Assembly: GCF_001685395.1 (NCBI RefSeq)
Contig: NZ_CP014167.1
Location: 3,477,501 to 3,541,500, forward strand
Length of the DNA stretch: 64,000 nt
Direction: 5' to 3'
From: Paenibacillus yonginensis
GTDB lineage: Bacteria > Bacillota > Bacilli > Paenibacillales > Paenibacillaceae
The notes under the pieces were generated by a model. The model made no database searches, was not told the origin of the DNA, and saw only the letters and a list, made by a program, of their open reading frames with translations. Both the position numbers and the translations under genes were made by a program. Positions 52,705-62,009 of this stretch are shown piece by piece (position 1 is the first letter of the stretch; the number at the start of each line of letters is the position of its first letter).

Positions 52705-54219
52705 TTACGGAGAACCCGGCGGATCACCCGGAAGCTCAAGGACAAACCGCGAGCCGCCAGCCCCGGATTCGGCCAGCCTGACAGAGCCGTCCTGCTTCTC
52801 GGCCAGGCTTCTGACGAGCGCCAGTCCAAGCCCCGTCCCTCCGGTCTCTCTGGAGCGGTCTGTACTGACCGTGAAGAAGGGATCAAAGATCCGGCTCTGC
52901 AGCTCCGCCGGAATGCCGATACCATTATCGGCCACCTCAATAATGGCGATGCGTTTGCCCTCGGCCGTTCGTTCGGTCCGGTTGGACAAAACCACCTTGC
53001 CTCCCGGACGATTATATTTAACGGCATTATCGAGCAGGTTGGTAACCATATGCATCACGTTCTCAGGATCCACCCATGCCGTTTCCTCCGTCAGCCGGGC
53101 TTCCAATACGATCTTCCGGTTCTCGGACTTGAGGCGAAGCCGCTCAAGCGCTTCCTGAAGCAGCGGCCGCAGCGGCACCGCCTCGGGATGAGTCTGGAAG
53201 TCGTAAATATCCATGGAGGAAAGCTGCAGCGCCTTCTCCACCAGTCCGTACAGCCGCTCCGCTTCTTTGGCAATCTGAGTTCTGGCTTCCTCCAGCAGCT
53301 TCGGATCATCGCTGTACATGCCCAGCAGATCGGAATAAGCGATGATGGACGTCAGCGGCGTCTTCAGTTCATGGCTGATGTTGCCGATGAACTGCTTCTG
53401 CTGCTGCTCCAGCTCCCTTAACCTGGCGATCGCCTCCAGCAGCTTCTGCTGCTCCTCATTCAGCTCACTCACATAAGCCGAGATGCTCCCGCTCATGTCG
53501 TAGATGCCTTCGGCCAATTCACCGAATTCATCTTTCCTCCGCACCGGTGGCGCATCCAGGTAATGCCCCTGACCAATCTGCTTCGCAGCCTGATTTAGCC
53601 TGGACAAGACGGAAATCTGGCGCCAGACATACAGATAGCCAACTACAAAAGCGGCCGCCAGCACAGCGGCTCCGGTTACGATAAACAAGCTGCGAATCCG
53701 CTGGTAAAAAGCATTTTGTTCCCGCAAGGAGCTGTGAAACTGTACAGTGCCCAGAAGTTCATCCGCATTATAAAGCGGAGCCAGATACAGCAGCTGGTCG
53801 CCTTCCGTAATGTAAGCCGACTTCCCCTTGGCGGTGTAAGACAGAGCGTCCTGGACATCCGTCAAAGGATGGATCGGCAACGAGGTGGCGGCAAACTCGC
53901 CGCTCGCCTGATACAAAGTGACGGGCATGCCGCTTTGCTCGCTCAGGTCAATGGCCAACCGCTGCGCATTCCGATCCATGAAATCATCCGGCGGTATGTG
54001 CTCGCCGGTCAAATATTCCTCCCGGACCCGCAGATTCGCCGAATCCGCCTGATGGGCGAAATTCTGCTCCAGCCGAACCCGCTGATCCTCCCGAATGCCG
54101 GCCAGCACAAGTGTGCTGAGCAGGACAAGCACCGAAGCGAGCAGCAGCGCCAGCAGCAGGGAGATTTTGCCTTTAAGTCCCAGCCGGAATCTCCTGCAGG
54201 GAACTGCCGGAGAGGTCAT
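52705..54219 (-). CDS. membrane sensor histidine kinase
   Basis: A 504-residue kinase. Helix 1 is LLLALLLASVLVLLSTLVLA, followed by an extracytoplasmic domain of about 130 residues (about 40-165, with VREEYLTGEHIPPDDFM and AYITEGDQLLYLAPLYNADE). Helix 2 is VTGAAVLAAAFVVGYLYVW. HAMP and a short coiled coil come next, then HisKA with His near 283 in GNISHELKTPLTSIIAYSDL, and HATPase boxes NLLDNAVKYNRPGG, EVADNGIGIP and GGTGLGLALVRSL. The start overlaps the response regulator stop (ATGA). It phosphorylates that regulator; the signal is unknown but is probably extracytoplasmic. Confidence 0.95.
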   Translation of the reverse strand: MTSPAVPCRRFRLGLKGKISLLLALLLASVLVLLSTLVLAGIREDQRVRLEQNFAHQADSANLRVREEYLTGEHIPPDDFMDRNAQRLAIDLSEQSGMPVTLYQASGEFAATSLPIHPLTDVQDALSYTAKGKSAYITEGDQLLYLAPLYNADELLGTVQFHSSLREQNAFYQRIRSLFIVTGAAVLAAAFVVGYLYVWRQISVLSRLNQAAKQIGQGHYLDAPPVRRKDEFGELAEGIYDMSGSISAYVSELNEEQQKLLEAIARLRELEQQQKQFIGNISHELKTPLTSIIAYSDLLGMYSDDPKLLEEARTQIAKEAERLYGLVEKALQLSSMDIYDFQTHPEAVPLRPLLQEALERLRLKSENRKIVLEARLTEETAWVDPENVMHMVTNLLDNAVKYNRPGGKVVLSNRTERTAEGKRIAIIEVADNGIGIPAELQSRIFDPFFTVSTDRSRETGGTGLGLALVRSLAEKQDGSVRLAESGAGGSRFVLELPGDPPGSP

Positions 54220-54908
54220 GTCAGTGCCCTCGTGCTTTTATAGCCTACCCCGTATACAGTTTGAATCAGGCCCTGCCATTCTCCCAGCTTCTTGCGCAGC
54301 CTTTGGACATGAATATCCACCGTGCGCGTCCCGCCCGCGAAATCCATCTCCCAGACCTGCTCGAGCAGCGCTTCCCGCGAATAGACACGCTCCGGGTGAC
54401 GAACGAGCAGAACCAGCAGATCAAACTCCTTCGGAGTCAGATCAACGGACACGCCGCCGATTCGCACCGTCCGGCTGAACGGCTCAATGGACACGCCGCC
54501 GAGCACAATAGATTCCTCGTCTGCTCCGCTTTGGCCGGCAGACTCCGCTTTCCGCCGCCTGGACAACGCCTTCACCCGGGCTACCAACTCCCGGATATCA
54601 AACGGCTTGGTCATGAAATCATCCGCCCCAAGCTCCAGGCCCAGCACTTTATCTACAATGTCATTCTTCACGGTCAGCAGCAGCACGGCGGGCCGGTTCC
54701 GCTCCTCCAGCTTGCGGCAAACCTCATATCCGCTTAACTTGGGCATCATGACATCGAGTACCATGACGTCAGGTTTGAATACTGCGGCCTTCTCAAGAGC
54801 TTCTTCACCGTCGCCAGCCGTCTCCACCTCAAAGCCTTCCCGACCGAGTGCGTACGCGACGGCGCTCGAAATACTGATTTCATCGTCTACAACAAGCACT
54901 TTAATCAT
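54216..54908 (-). CDS. OmpR/PhoB-family response regulator
   Basis: The start at 54908 (MIKVLVVDDEISISS) has AAGGAG ten bases upstream; the longer frame to 54980 has no ribosome site. The 230-residue protein has the acidic pair DDE, phospho-acceptor Asp52 in VLDVMMPKLSG, the Lys in DDFMTKPFD, and an intact winged helix ending RTVDIHVQRLRKKLGEW, TVYGVGYKST. It heads the operon with the kinase and the propeller lipoprotein. Targets are unknown; the adjacent stalk-domain gene is one possibility. Confidence 0.95.
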   Translation of the reverse strand: MIKVLVVDDEISISSAVAYALGREGFEVETAGDGEEALEKAAVFKPDVMVLDVMMPKLSGYEVCRKLEERNRPAVLLLTVKNDIVDKVLGLELGADDFMTKPFDIRELVARVKALSRRRKAESAGQSGADEESIVLGGVSIEPFSRTVRIGGVSVDLTPKEFDLLVLLVRHPERVYSREALLEQVWEMDFAGGTRTVDIHVQRLRKKLGEWQGLIQTVYGVGYKSTRALT

Positions 54909-55113
54909 AATTTGGAAACTCCTTGTCTTATAAAGAGGATAACTCTCAATGAACCTTTGCTGTACCCTAGACGACACCAACTTTGAAAAAGTTGTGCCCG
55001 GCTTGCAGGCGCCTTTTCCTTATTTTACACGATCCTGCAAGCATTTAGTCCGTTGTGGCGTTGTGGTTTAACCGGTCATCTTCGCTGGGCTGTGAACCTG
55101 TATAATCCCTAGA

Positions 55114-55153
55114 CAAAAAACACCCCAACCAGGCGATAGCCCGATTGGGGTGC
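55114..55153 (-). terminator. terminator of the rbs operon
   Basis: CACCCCAATCGGGC pairs with GGTTGGGGTG around a loop and is followed by TTTTTTGTC on the minus strand, just after the rbsB stop. Confidence 0.9.
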
Positions 55154-55158
55154 GTTTG

Positions 55159-56076
55159 TTATTCCTTCGTCACCAGCTTCAGCGGTGCCGGAATGGATTT
55201 CTCGACTGTTTTGCCCTGCAGCACGTCGCGCGCCGCCTGGACGGCCATTTGGCCGATCAGTTCGGGCTGCTGAGCCACCGTTGCGGTCAGCTTGCCGTCC
55301 TGGATCGCTTTGAGCGCATCGTCGCTGCCGTCAAAGCCGATGACCGGGATGTCTTTGCCTGAGCTGCGAATCGCTTCAATTGCGCCAAGCGCCATTTCGT
55401 CGTTCTGGGCGAATACCGCCTGCACGTCCGGATGCGCCTGAAGCAGGTTCTCCATCACGTTCAAACCTTTGGTGCGGTCGAAATCAGCCGCCTGGGAAGC
55501 CACAACATTCAATTCGGTATCGGCCACCTCATGGAAGCCTTGGCCGCGCTCACGGGTTGCGGAAGCGCCGGCTACGCCTTGCAGCTCCACGACTTTGGCA
55601 CCTTTGCCCACCAGCTGAGCCAGGTATTCCGCAGCCATTTTACCACCTTTGACGTTATCGGAGGCAACAAACGCTTTAACGTCGCCCTTGTCGGCCGAAC
55701 GGTCAATCGTAATAACCGGAATGCCCAGGTTGTTGGCATTCTCGACTTCCGTCGAAATCGCCGCCGAATCGGTCGGATTGATCAGCAGGGCGTTGACGCC
55801 TTTTTGAATCAAATCCTCCACGTCGTTGGTCTGTTTCGCCGAGTCGTTCTGCGCATCCACCACGATCGTTTCGATGCCCTGCTTCTTGGCTTCGGCTACT
55901 ACGCCGTCTTTCAAAGAAACGAAGAACGGATTATCCTGCGTTGAAATTGACAGGCCAATCTTCATCTGCGTCAAATCCCCGCCGGTTTTCGGTTTCGCCC
56001 AGCTAGGGGGCTGCATGGAGCAGCCGGTCGTTAGGACAAGCAGCAGCGCTGCCATTAATAGCGTTAACTTTTTCAT
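55159..56076 (-). CDS. rbsB: ribose ABC transporter substrate-binding lipoprotein
   Basis: A 305-residue lipoprotein (VLTTGC, Cys near 19) of the periplasmic-binding type I class. IGLSISTQDNPFFVSLKDGV, ALLINPTDSAAISTEVENAN, VITIDRSADKGDVKAFVASD, AVFAQNDEMALGAIEAI and VIGFDGSDDALKAIQDGKL line the ribose site in this family. It is the last gene of the rbsRKDACB order known from B. subtilis, delivering ribose to RbsC. Confidence 0.96.
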   Translation of the reverse strand: MKKLTLLMAALLLVLTTGCSMQPPSWAKPKTGGDLTQMKIGLSISTQDNPFFVSLKDGVVAEAKKQGIETIVVDAQNDSAKQTNDVEDLIQKGVNALLINPTDSAAISTEVENANNLGIPVITIDRSADKGDVKAFVASDNVKGGKMAAEYLAQLVGKGAKVVELQGVAGASATRERGQGFHEVADTELNVVASQAADFDRTKGLNVMENLLQAHPDVQAVFAQNDEMALGAIEAIRSSGKDIPVIGFDGSDDALKAIQDGKLTATVAQQPELIGQMAVQAARDVLQGKTVEKSIPAPLKLVTKE

Positions 56077-56091
56077 CGTTTAATCTCCCCT

Positions 56092-57060
56092 TTATGCGGA
56101 TTTCTTCCGGTCGATGAGTACGGCGATCAGGATCACGATCCCTTTGACCACCATCTGGTAGAAGGAAGAGACGCCGAGCAAGTTCAGCCCGTTGTTCAGA
56201 ATGCCGATGATCAACACGCCGATCAGAGTGCCGACGATGCGGCCGCGGCCGCCAGACAAGCTGGTGCCGCCGAGAACAACCGCCGCGATGGCGTCAAGCT
56301 CGTAAGAAGTGCCGGCTGTCGGCTGGGCCGAGTTCAGACGGGACGTCAGGATAGCGCCCGCAAGTGCGGAGAGCAGGCCAGCCAACGCGTAGATCATGAT
56401 TTTGACGCGGGATACCTTGATGCCGGATACGCGGGCCGCTTTTTCGTTGCCGCCGATGGCGTACGTTTTGCGTCCGAAGGACGTTTTATGCAGAACCACC
56501 CACAGGATGGCAAAAGTAATAATCATCGTAACGGCCGGTACTGGAATGCCGAATTGATAACCGCGGCCAAACAGCTGGAACGCCATGCTGTCGCCAAGTC
56601 CCGTAATCGGGTTGCCGTTTGTGTACACAAGCGTCAAACCTCTGAAGATGGTCATGGTCGCCAAAGTTGCGATAAATGGAGCCATTTTACCTTTCGTAAT
56701 CATGAGGCCGTTGACCGCCCCCATAACCCCGCCGGCCAGACAGCCAACGATAATCGCGAGAACAGGATCAAGGCCCGAAACCATCAAATTGGCGATAAAA
56801 GCACTGGATAAAGCGAGTATCGATCCAACCGACAAGTCGATGCCGCCGGTCAGAATAACGAAGGTCATGCCAAACGCGATCAGCGCGTTAATAGATACCT
56901 GACGCAGCATATTGAGTATGTTAAGCGGTTCCAAAAAGCTTGAATTCAATACGGAAACGATGATGATCAGAATGATCAGGCCCAGCAGCGGACCAAGCTT
57001 TTGCGTCACCTGCGACAACTGAAACCCTTTGCTTGTTTTTGCTTCATTCATTGTCGACAT
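56092..57060 (-). CDS. rbsC: ribose ABC transporter permease
   Basis: A 322-residue membrane protein with eight to ten helices (LGLIILIIIVSVLNSSFLEP, ALIAFGMTFVILTGGIDLSV, SALAGAILTSRLNSAQPTAG, GTSLSGGRGRIVGTLIGVLI). GGIDLSVGS and GGTSLSGGRG are family signatures. It forms the ribose channel with RbsA and lies one base after the rbsA stop. Confidence 0.96.
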   Translation of the reverse strand: MSTMNEAKTSKGFQLSQVTQKLGPLLGLIILIIIVSVLNSSFLEPLNILNMLRQVSINALIAFGMTFVILTGGIDLSVGSILALSSAFIANLMVSGLDPVLAIIVGCLAGGVMGAVNGLMITKGKMAPFIATLATMTIFRGLTLVYTNGNPITGLGDSMAFQLFGRGYQFGIPVPAVTMIITFAILWVVLHKTSFGRKTYAIGGNEKAARVSGIKVSRVKIMIYALAGLLSALAGAILTSRLNSAQPTAGTSYELDAIAAVVLGGTSLSGGRGRIVGTLIGVLIIGILNNGLNLLGVSSFYQMVVKGIVILIAVLIDRKKSA

Positions 57061-57061
57061 G

Positions 57062-58543
57062 TTATTGTCCCCCCGTAGCGAGTGTCATAATTTTTTCCTG
57101 CGTGGCTTCTTCCCGGCTTAATTCTCCGGTGATCCGGCCTTCGTGTACCACCACGATCCGGTCGCTCATGCCGAGCACCTCCGGCAGCTCCGACGATACC
57201 ATGATGATGGCCACGCCATGTCCGGTCAGTTCATTCATCAACTGGTAGATTTCCCGTTTGGCGCCAACGTCAACCCCGCGGGTCGGTTCATCCAGAATAA
57301 GCACTCTAGGCCCGATACCTACCCATTTGGCGATAACCACCTTCTGCTGATTGCCGCCGGACAGGTTGCCCGCCGCCGTTTCGGACGTATGGGTTTTGAT
57401 GCGCAGCCGCTGAATCAGCATATCGACGAACGATTTCTCTTTCTGCGCCGAGATCAGCCCTTTGGAGGTAAAGCTCTTCAGGCTCGGCAGCACCATATTC
57501 TCACGAACGGAAAAATCCAGGATCAAACCTTCATCCTTCCGGTCCTCCGTTATAAACCCGATGCCAAGCTTCACCGCGTCATCCGGTTTGCGGATCGCGG
57601 CTTTTTTGCCGAACAGCGTCACCTCGCCGCGGTCGAGCGGATCGAGTCCAAACAAGGCGCGCATGATTTCCGTGCGTCCCGAGCCCATCAGCCCGGAGAA
57701 ACCAATGATTTCGCCCTCATGAACCTTAAAGCTGATGTCCTCGAACAGCCCTTTGCGGGAAGCGTGCGACACCTCGAGCGCCACTTTGCCGGGATTCGGC
57801 GTCCGCGCCGGATAACGTTCCGTCAGCTCGCGGCCGACCATTTTTCGTACCACTTCGTCGAAGTTTGTGTCCGGAATCGCTTGAGTATCCACCGTTCTGC
57901 CGTCCCGCATCACCGTAATCCGGTCGCAGATTTCGAAGATTTCCTCCATCCGGTGGGAAATGTAGACGATAGAGACGCCTTCTTTCTTCAAAGAGGCTAT
58001 CACCTCAAACAGCTTGCGGATTTCCCGTTCGGTCAAGGCCGACGTTGGTTCGTCCATGATAATGACTTTGGTGTCCGTCAGCAGGGCTTTGGCGATTTCA
58101 ATCATCTGCTGCTGGCCGACCGAACATTCGCCTGCTTCGATGTTCAGCGGAATATCCACCGACAGCTTGCGGAACTGCTCCGCTGCAAGCGCCTTCATTT
58201 CCTTCTCTTTTAAAAGGCCCCAGGACGACGACATCTCGCGCCCGATAAACAGGTTCTGCAGCACGGTCATGTCCGGCCATACATTCAGCTCCTGATGGAT
58301 AAAAGCGATGCCCGCTTTCTCCGCTTCCTTCGGATTCGAGAAGTACGTCTCTTTGCCGTCAATCGTAATCGTCCCGGCGTCTTTCACGTACAAGCCCGTC
58401 AGAATGTTCATCATCGTGGATTTGCCGGCCCCGTTCTCGCCCATCAAAGCGTGAACTTCACCAGGCTCCAGGTCAAAGTCCACGCCGGACAGAACCTGGT
58501 TGGTGCCAAACGCTTTATGAATGCCTTTCATTTCAATACGCAT
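57062..58543 (-). CDS. rbsA: ribose ABC transporter ATP-binding protein
   Basis: A 493-residue protein with two fused ABC domains. The first has Walker A GENGAGKSTMMNI, signature SVGQQQMIEIAKAL and Walker B VIIMDEPTSALTE. The second has a degenerate Walker A (GLMGSGRTEIMRA), signature LSGGNQQKVVIAKW and VLILDEPTRGVDVG. This asymmetry is normal for RbsA-type monosaccharide importers. It powers ribose uptake with RbsB and RbsC. Confidence 0.96.
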   Translation of the reverse strand: MRIEMKGIHKAFGTNQVLSGVDFDLEPGEVHALMGENGAGKSTMMNILTGLYVKDAGTITIDGKETYFSNPKEAEKAGIAFIHQELNVWPDMTVLQNLFIGREMSSSWGLLKEKEMKALAAEQFRKLSVDIPLNIEAGECSVGQQQMIEIAKALLTDTKVIIMDEPTSALTEREIRKLFEVIASLKKEGVSIVYISHRMEEIFEICDRITVMRDGRTVDTQAIPDTNFDEVVRKMVGRELTERYPARTPNPGKVALEVSHASRKGLFEDISFKVHEGEIIGFSGLMGSGRTEIMRALFGLDPLDRGEVTLFGKKAAIRKPDDAVKLGIGFITEDRKDEGLILDFSVRENMVLPSLKSFTSKGLISAQKEKSFVDMLIQRLRIKTHTSETAAGNLSGGNQQKVVIAKWVGIGPRVLILDEPTRGVDVGAKREIYQLMNELTGHGVAIIMVSSELPEVLGMSDRIVVVHEGRITGELSREEATQEKIMTLATGGQ

Positions 58544-58555
58544 AACGGCTCCTCC

Positions 58556-58957
58556 TTATTTCCCGAAATTAACGCCAGCCTGCAAAATCACGTTCGCATA
58601 CGGTTTGGCTTCACCCGTTCGAATCACGGCTTTGGCCTTGCGGGTCAGCTGCTTGAACTGTTCATGCGGGCAGAATTCCAGCTCGGCTTCCGCAAATTTA
58701 TGTTTCATATATTGAAGCGCTTGCGGATTATCCGCTTTGATTTCCTCCGCCAGCACAAGCTTCTCTACGACCATATCCTCGGACACCGCATTGACGGTGT
58801 CTTCGAAGCTTGGCGATCCTAACGTCAGCGCCAGGTCGATTTTGGGGACCCCGTCCGGAACGGGCAGTCCCACATCAGCAATAACGATGGTATCGGTATG
58901 GCCAAGATCGGCCAGCACTTTGGCAATGTGGCTATTTAATATCCCCAGTTTCTTCAT
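58556..58957 (-). CDS. rbsD: D-ribose pyranase
   Basis: A 133-residue protein of standard length. [20 protein letters not shown] includes the catalytic His20, and [32 protein letters not shown] and [19 protein letters not shown] are conserved. It converts beta-pyranose to beta-furanose ribose so that RbsK can phosphorylate it. It is one base downstream of rbsK in the operon. Confidence 0.96.
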   Translation of the reverse strand: MKKLGILNSHIAKVLADLGHTDTIVIADVGLPVPDGVPKIDLALTLGSPSFEDTVNAVSEDMVVEKLVLAEEIKADNPQALQYMKHKFAEAELEFCPHEQFKQLTRKAKAVIRTGEAKPYANVILQAGVNFGK

Positions 58958-58958
58958 C

Positions 58959-59840
58959 TTACATCTGCTCCTCTACCTCTTGGCGCTGCGGCATCCCGCC
59001 CTGTGCCCCAAATCGGGTTACAGACAAGGAGGCCGCTCGGTTCGCAAAACGCACGCTGTCATAGACCGGTTTGCCTTCGGCCAGCGCCACTGCAAATGCC
59101 GCGTTAAACGTGTCGCCGGCTCCTGTCGTATCCACAACTTCCACCTTATAAGACGGCACCAGCACCTCTTCTGCGCCGTCGAAATAACGTACGCCCTTGC
59201 TGCCTTCCGTAATAAACAGCTTGTTGGGATATTTCCGCAGCGCTTCGGCTATGCTGAGATCCGTGAACAGAATTTTTGCTTCATGTTCGTTTGGCGTAAT
59301 ATAGGCTGCGTTCTCGACCACCTCTTGCGGAATCGCTCTGGCCGGAGCCGGGTTAAGCAGCAGCGGAATGCCAAGCTGTTTAGCCAGCCGGCTTACGTAG
59401 ACCACCGTCTCCTCCGGAATTTCCTGCTGAATCAGGACCATATCCGCTCCGCTGAACGCGTCCACTGCACGGGAACTGATATAGTCCGGCGTCACTTCGT
59501 CATTGGCCGCTTTCACGACGACGATGCTGTTGTCGCCTTCGGCCAGGACGATATGCGCCGTTCCGCTTTCTCTATGTGTAACCGGTTCCACATACGTGAC
59601 AGAAACACGGTTTTGTTTAAAATTGTCCAGGATCTGTTCCGCGAAGTGATCATCCCCTACGCGGCCGATCATGGTCACCTCGGCGCCAAGCCGCGCTGCC
59701 GCTACGGCCTGGTTGGCTCCTTTGCCTCCGGGAACCGTCTTGAAGCTTTCGCCGAGAACCGTTTCTCCGGCTCCCGGTCGTTTGGATGCCGTTACTACCA
59801 GATCAATGGATGAGCTGCCTACCACTACAATCTTTGCCAT
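58959..59840 (-). CDS. rbsK: ribokinase
   Basis: A 293-residue PfkB-family kinase. The first signature is [20 protein letters not shown] and the second is [18 protein letters not shown], where Asp in GAGD is the catalytic base. [19 protein letters not shown] and [11 protein letters not shown] are also typical. It phosphorylates ribose at O5. Its start is one base from the rbsR stop. Confidence 0.96.
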   Translation of the reverse strand: MAKIVVVGSSSIDLVVTASKRPGAGETVLGESFKTVPGGKGANQAVAAARLGAEVTMIGRVGDDHFAEQILDNFKQNRVSVTYVEPVTHRESGTAHIVLAEGDNSIVVVKAANDEVTPDYISSRAVDAFSGADMVLIQQEIPEETVVYVSRLAKQLGIPLLLNPAPARAIPQEVVENAAYITPNEHEAKILFTDLSIAEALRKYPNKLFITEGSKGVRYFDGAEEVLVPSYKVEVVDTTGAGDTFNAAFAVALAEGKPVYDSVRFANRAASLSVTRFGAQGGMPQRQEVEEQM

Positions 59841-59841
59841 G

Positions 59842-60825
59842 TTATTGTTCCGCCTTTCTCGTCGTATCCCGTTCAGTAAAGGTTACGGGCATTTGAAGGG
59901 TTGATTGTTCAATCGGTTTATTCTCTATAAAAGCAATCAGCAAGCGGGCCGCTGCCCTTCCCATATCATAAGCGGGCTGGCGGATAGTCGTCAGCGCCGG
60001 ATTCAGAATCCCGCTTAGCGGGACATCGTCATAGCCGATGATCTGCACCTCTTCCGGCACCTTCTTGCCAAGCTTAAGCGCCTCATGCAGCACAGCCGCC
60101 GCCACGATGTCGTTGCTGGCGATAACCCCATCGGTATCCGGGTATTGCCTGAACAGCTGCTCGGCCCAGGTCCCGGCATCGGTGAAGGAGAAGGACGAGG
60201 TCTGCACCACGTTGTAGTCGATTCCCTGCTCCTTCAGCATCTCCACAGCGCCTTTAAAGCGGTCCTGGGCCGGCCGGACATGCTTGGGCCCTTGCATCAC
60301 CGTCACGCGGCGGCTGCCGCGGGCGATCATTTCCCGGGCGGCGATCCGGCCGCCTTCCCTGCCGTCCGAATAGACGGAAGGACTGTCATCCGCCGTCCGG
60401 TCCAGGAATACCACCGGGATAGCCAGCTTCCGGTAGGTGTCTGTGTCCGGGCTGTTGGTGGAGGCGATAACGCCAACCACATTATTTTGCACAAAGGTCT
60501 GAATGTAATCCTGTTCTTTGTCCCGGTCTTCATCGCTGTTGCCGAAGATGATGCGGTAGTCGTTCTCCTGCATTTCATCTTCGACGCCGCGGGCCAGCTC
60601 GGGGAAAAACGGGTTCGTAATATCCGGCAGCAGCAGGCCGGTCAGCTTTGATTTTTTCTTATATAGAGATCTCGCGACCTCATTGGGTGTATATTGAAGT
60701 TCCTTGATAGCGGTTTCAATGTTGCGGCGGGTGTCCTCGTGGACATAACCTGTTCCGTTGATCATCCGCGAAACCGTCGCTACCGAAACTCCGGCATGTT
60801 TAGCCACATCACGTATGGTTGCCAT
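59842..60825 (-). CDS. rbsR: ribose operon repressor, LacI family
   Basis: A 327-residue LacI-type repressor: MATIRDVAKHAGVSVATVSR, then MINGTGYVHEDTRR. The sensor domain has GLLLPDITNPFFPELARGVE, VVFLDRTADDSPSVYSDGRE, GVIASNDIVAAAVLHEALKL and VQIIGYDDVPLSGILNPAL. It is first in the rbs operon and probably represses it from the palindromic box at 60856-60869, relieved by ribose. A ribosome site AAGGAGAG precedes the ATG. Confidence 0.95.
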   Translation of the reverse strand: MATIRDVAKHAGVSVATVSRMINGTGYVHEDTRRNIETAIKELQYTPNEVARSLYKKKSKLTGLLLPDITNPFFPELARGVEDEMQENDYRIIFGNSDEDRDKEQDYIQTFVQNNVVGVIASTNSPDTDTYRKLAIPVVFLDRTADDSPSVYSDGREGGRIAAREMIARGSRRVTVMQGPKHVRPAQDRFKGAVEMLKEQGIDYNVVQTSSFSFTDAGTWAEQLFRQYPDTDGVIASNDIVAAAVLHEALKLGKKVPEEVQIIGYDDVPLSGILNPALTTIRQPAYDMGRAAARLLIAFIENKPIEQSTLQMPVTFTERDTTRKAEQ

Positions 60826-60855
60826 AGCTTTCTCTCCTTATTTGGGAAACCAATG

Positions 60856-60903
60856 TGGAACCGGTTACATCGTTAAGATAACATATCGTTTGCGCCTTGG
60901 CAA
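60856..60903 (-). promoter_or_regulatory. rbs promoter with RbsR/CcpA-like box
   Basis: On the minus strand TTGCCA (60898-60903), 17 bases, then TATCTT (60875-60880) form a sigma-A-type promoter. Just downstream TGTAACCGGTTCCA (60856-60869) contains the palindrome AACCGGTT. It matches the cre consensus TGWAANCGNTNWCA on the other strand at all but one position, so RbsR and CcpA could both act here. Confidence 0.75.
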
Positions 60904-61149
60904 GAGGGGAACCGGAAGAATGATTTGGAAAAAGTTAATAAGTATCCTTCCGTCCAGGCCCAACGGCAGGTTTCTGCATGGTAAAATAGACGTACATGCT
61001 GGTTATAGTTTTTTTACCTGAACCTAAGGATCTCGGTGCAGTGAGTCCATTGAAACGAAGAACCGTGCAAGCAGTTTGACTATTTGGCTTGTATTTTAAC
61101 GTCCAGGGAACAGGACGGATCATTTAACAGCAAAGGACGGTTGATAAAC
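60904..61149. other. intergenic region between rbs promoter and the EEP-fold gene
   Basis: No gene is seen in the 246 bases upstream of the rbs promoter. It must hold the promoter of the plus-strand gene starting at 61150; a TTTGAC word near 61075-61080 is a possible -35 element, but I cannot define the -10. Confidence 0.35.
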
Positions 61150-61938
61150 ATGAACACCGAACTGAAAATCATGTCTTTTAATATACGGACGCTCCATGGC
61201 GACGACGGGACGGTCAACTGCTGGGATAACCGGAAGGATCTGGCCGTACAGGTGATCGAGGCTTTTGCCCCGGATGTGGTTGGCCTGCAGGAGGCGTACG
61301 AAGCCCAGAGGGATTATCTGCTGGAAAACTGCGGGGCAAGTTATGTTTCAATCGGTGCATCAAGGCTGGGAGACACAAATGACGAATACGTCAACATTCT
61401 GTTCCGCAGCGATAAATTTGAAGCCTTGGAGTCCGGCCAATTCTGGCTGAGTGAAACCCCTGAAATCCCGGGCAGCCGCAGCTCCCTGGACACGGATCAT
61501 CCCCGCATCTGTACCTTTGCCCGCTTGCGGGCAAAGGACGGCACCGCCGATTTTTATTATTTCAACACTCATTTTGCCTTAAAAGAACCCGCCCAGGTTC
61601 AAGGCGCCAAGCTGATTCTGGAGCGAGTCGAACAGATTGCCGGCTCTTCCGGGCTTCCCGTATTTATTGGAGGCGACCTCAACTCTACGGAGAAGGAAGA
61701 GGCTTATCTCCTGCTTGCGGACTCTGGTTTCACCGACACCTGGACCCAGTCGGGACAGGACCTGGCTGGCACCTGCACCTTCGGCAATTATACCGGCGAT
61801 ACGGACGGTCCGCATATCGACTGGATTTTTCAGCGCGGCGCGGGGCCTGTGAAATCAATTGTTATCAACCGCTGGAACGTTGACGGACGGTATCCGTCGG
61901 ATCATTATCCGGTGGAGCTCACCATCGAGCTGCCTTGA
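61150..61938 (+). CDS. endonuclease/exonuclease/phosphatase-fold family protein
   Basis: The start at 61150 (MNTELKIMSFNIRTLHGDDG) has AAAGGACGG upstream; the in-frame ATG at 61084 lacks a ribosome site. The 262-residue protein has the EEP fold: IMSFNIRTL, VVGLQEAYEAQRDYL with the metal-binding Glu, YYFNTHFALKEPAQVQGAKL with the His, FIGGDLNSTEKEEAYLLL with Asp and Asn, PHIDWIFQRG, and the final SDHYPVELTIEL. It has no signal peptide, so it acts in the cytoplasm on a phosphoester that cannot be named. It is monocistronic with a terminator. Confidence 0.92.
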   Translation: MNTELKIMSFNIRTLHGDDGTVNCWDNRKDLAVQVIEAFAPDVVGLQEAYEAQRDYLLENCGASYVSIGASRLGDTNDEYVNILFRSDKFEALESGQFWLSETPEIPGSRSSLDTDHPRICTFARLRAKDGTADFYYFNTHFALKEPAQVQGAKLILERVEQIAGSSGLPVFIGGDLNSTEKEEAYLLLADSGFTDTWTQSGQDLAGTCTFGNYTGDTDGPHIDWIFQRGAGPVKSIVINRWNVDGRYPSDHYPVELTIELP

Positions 61939-61944
61939 GGTAAT

Positions 61945-61975
61945 AACAGCCGCTAAACCAGCGGCTTTTTCTTTT
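61945..61975 (+). terminator. terminator of the EEP-fold gene
   Basis: AGCCGC pairs with GCGGCT across TAAACCA and is followed by TTTTCTTTT, seven bases after the stop. Confidence 0.88.
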
Positions 61976-62009
61976 ATATGACATTGAATCAGCTTTATCA
62001 GCAGCTTCC

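Noticed and set aside
51405..53027. 540-codon version of the propeller lipoprotein
   Set aside because: The first 147 codons overlap the histidine kinase gene; a strong ribosome site and a lipoprotein signal define the start at 52586.
57143..58213. 356-codon plus-strand frame inside rbsA
   Set aside because: Shadow of the ABC ATPase gene; composition is unlike a natural protein (high His, Arg, Gln).
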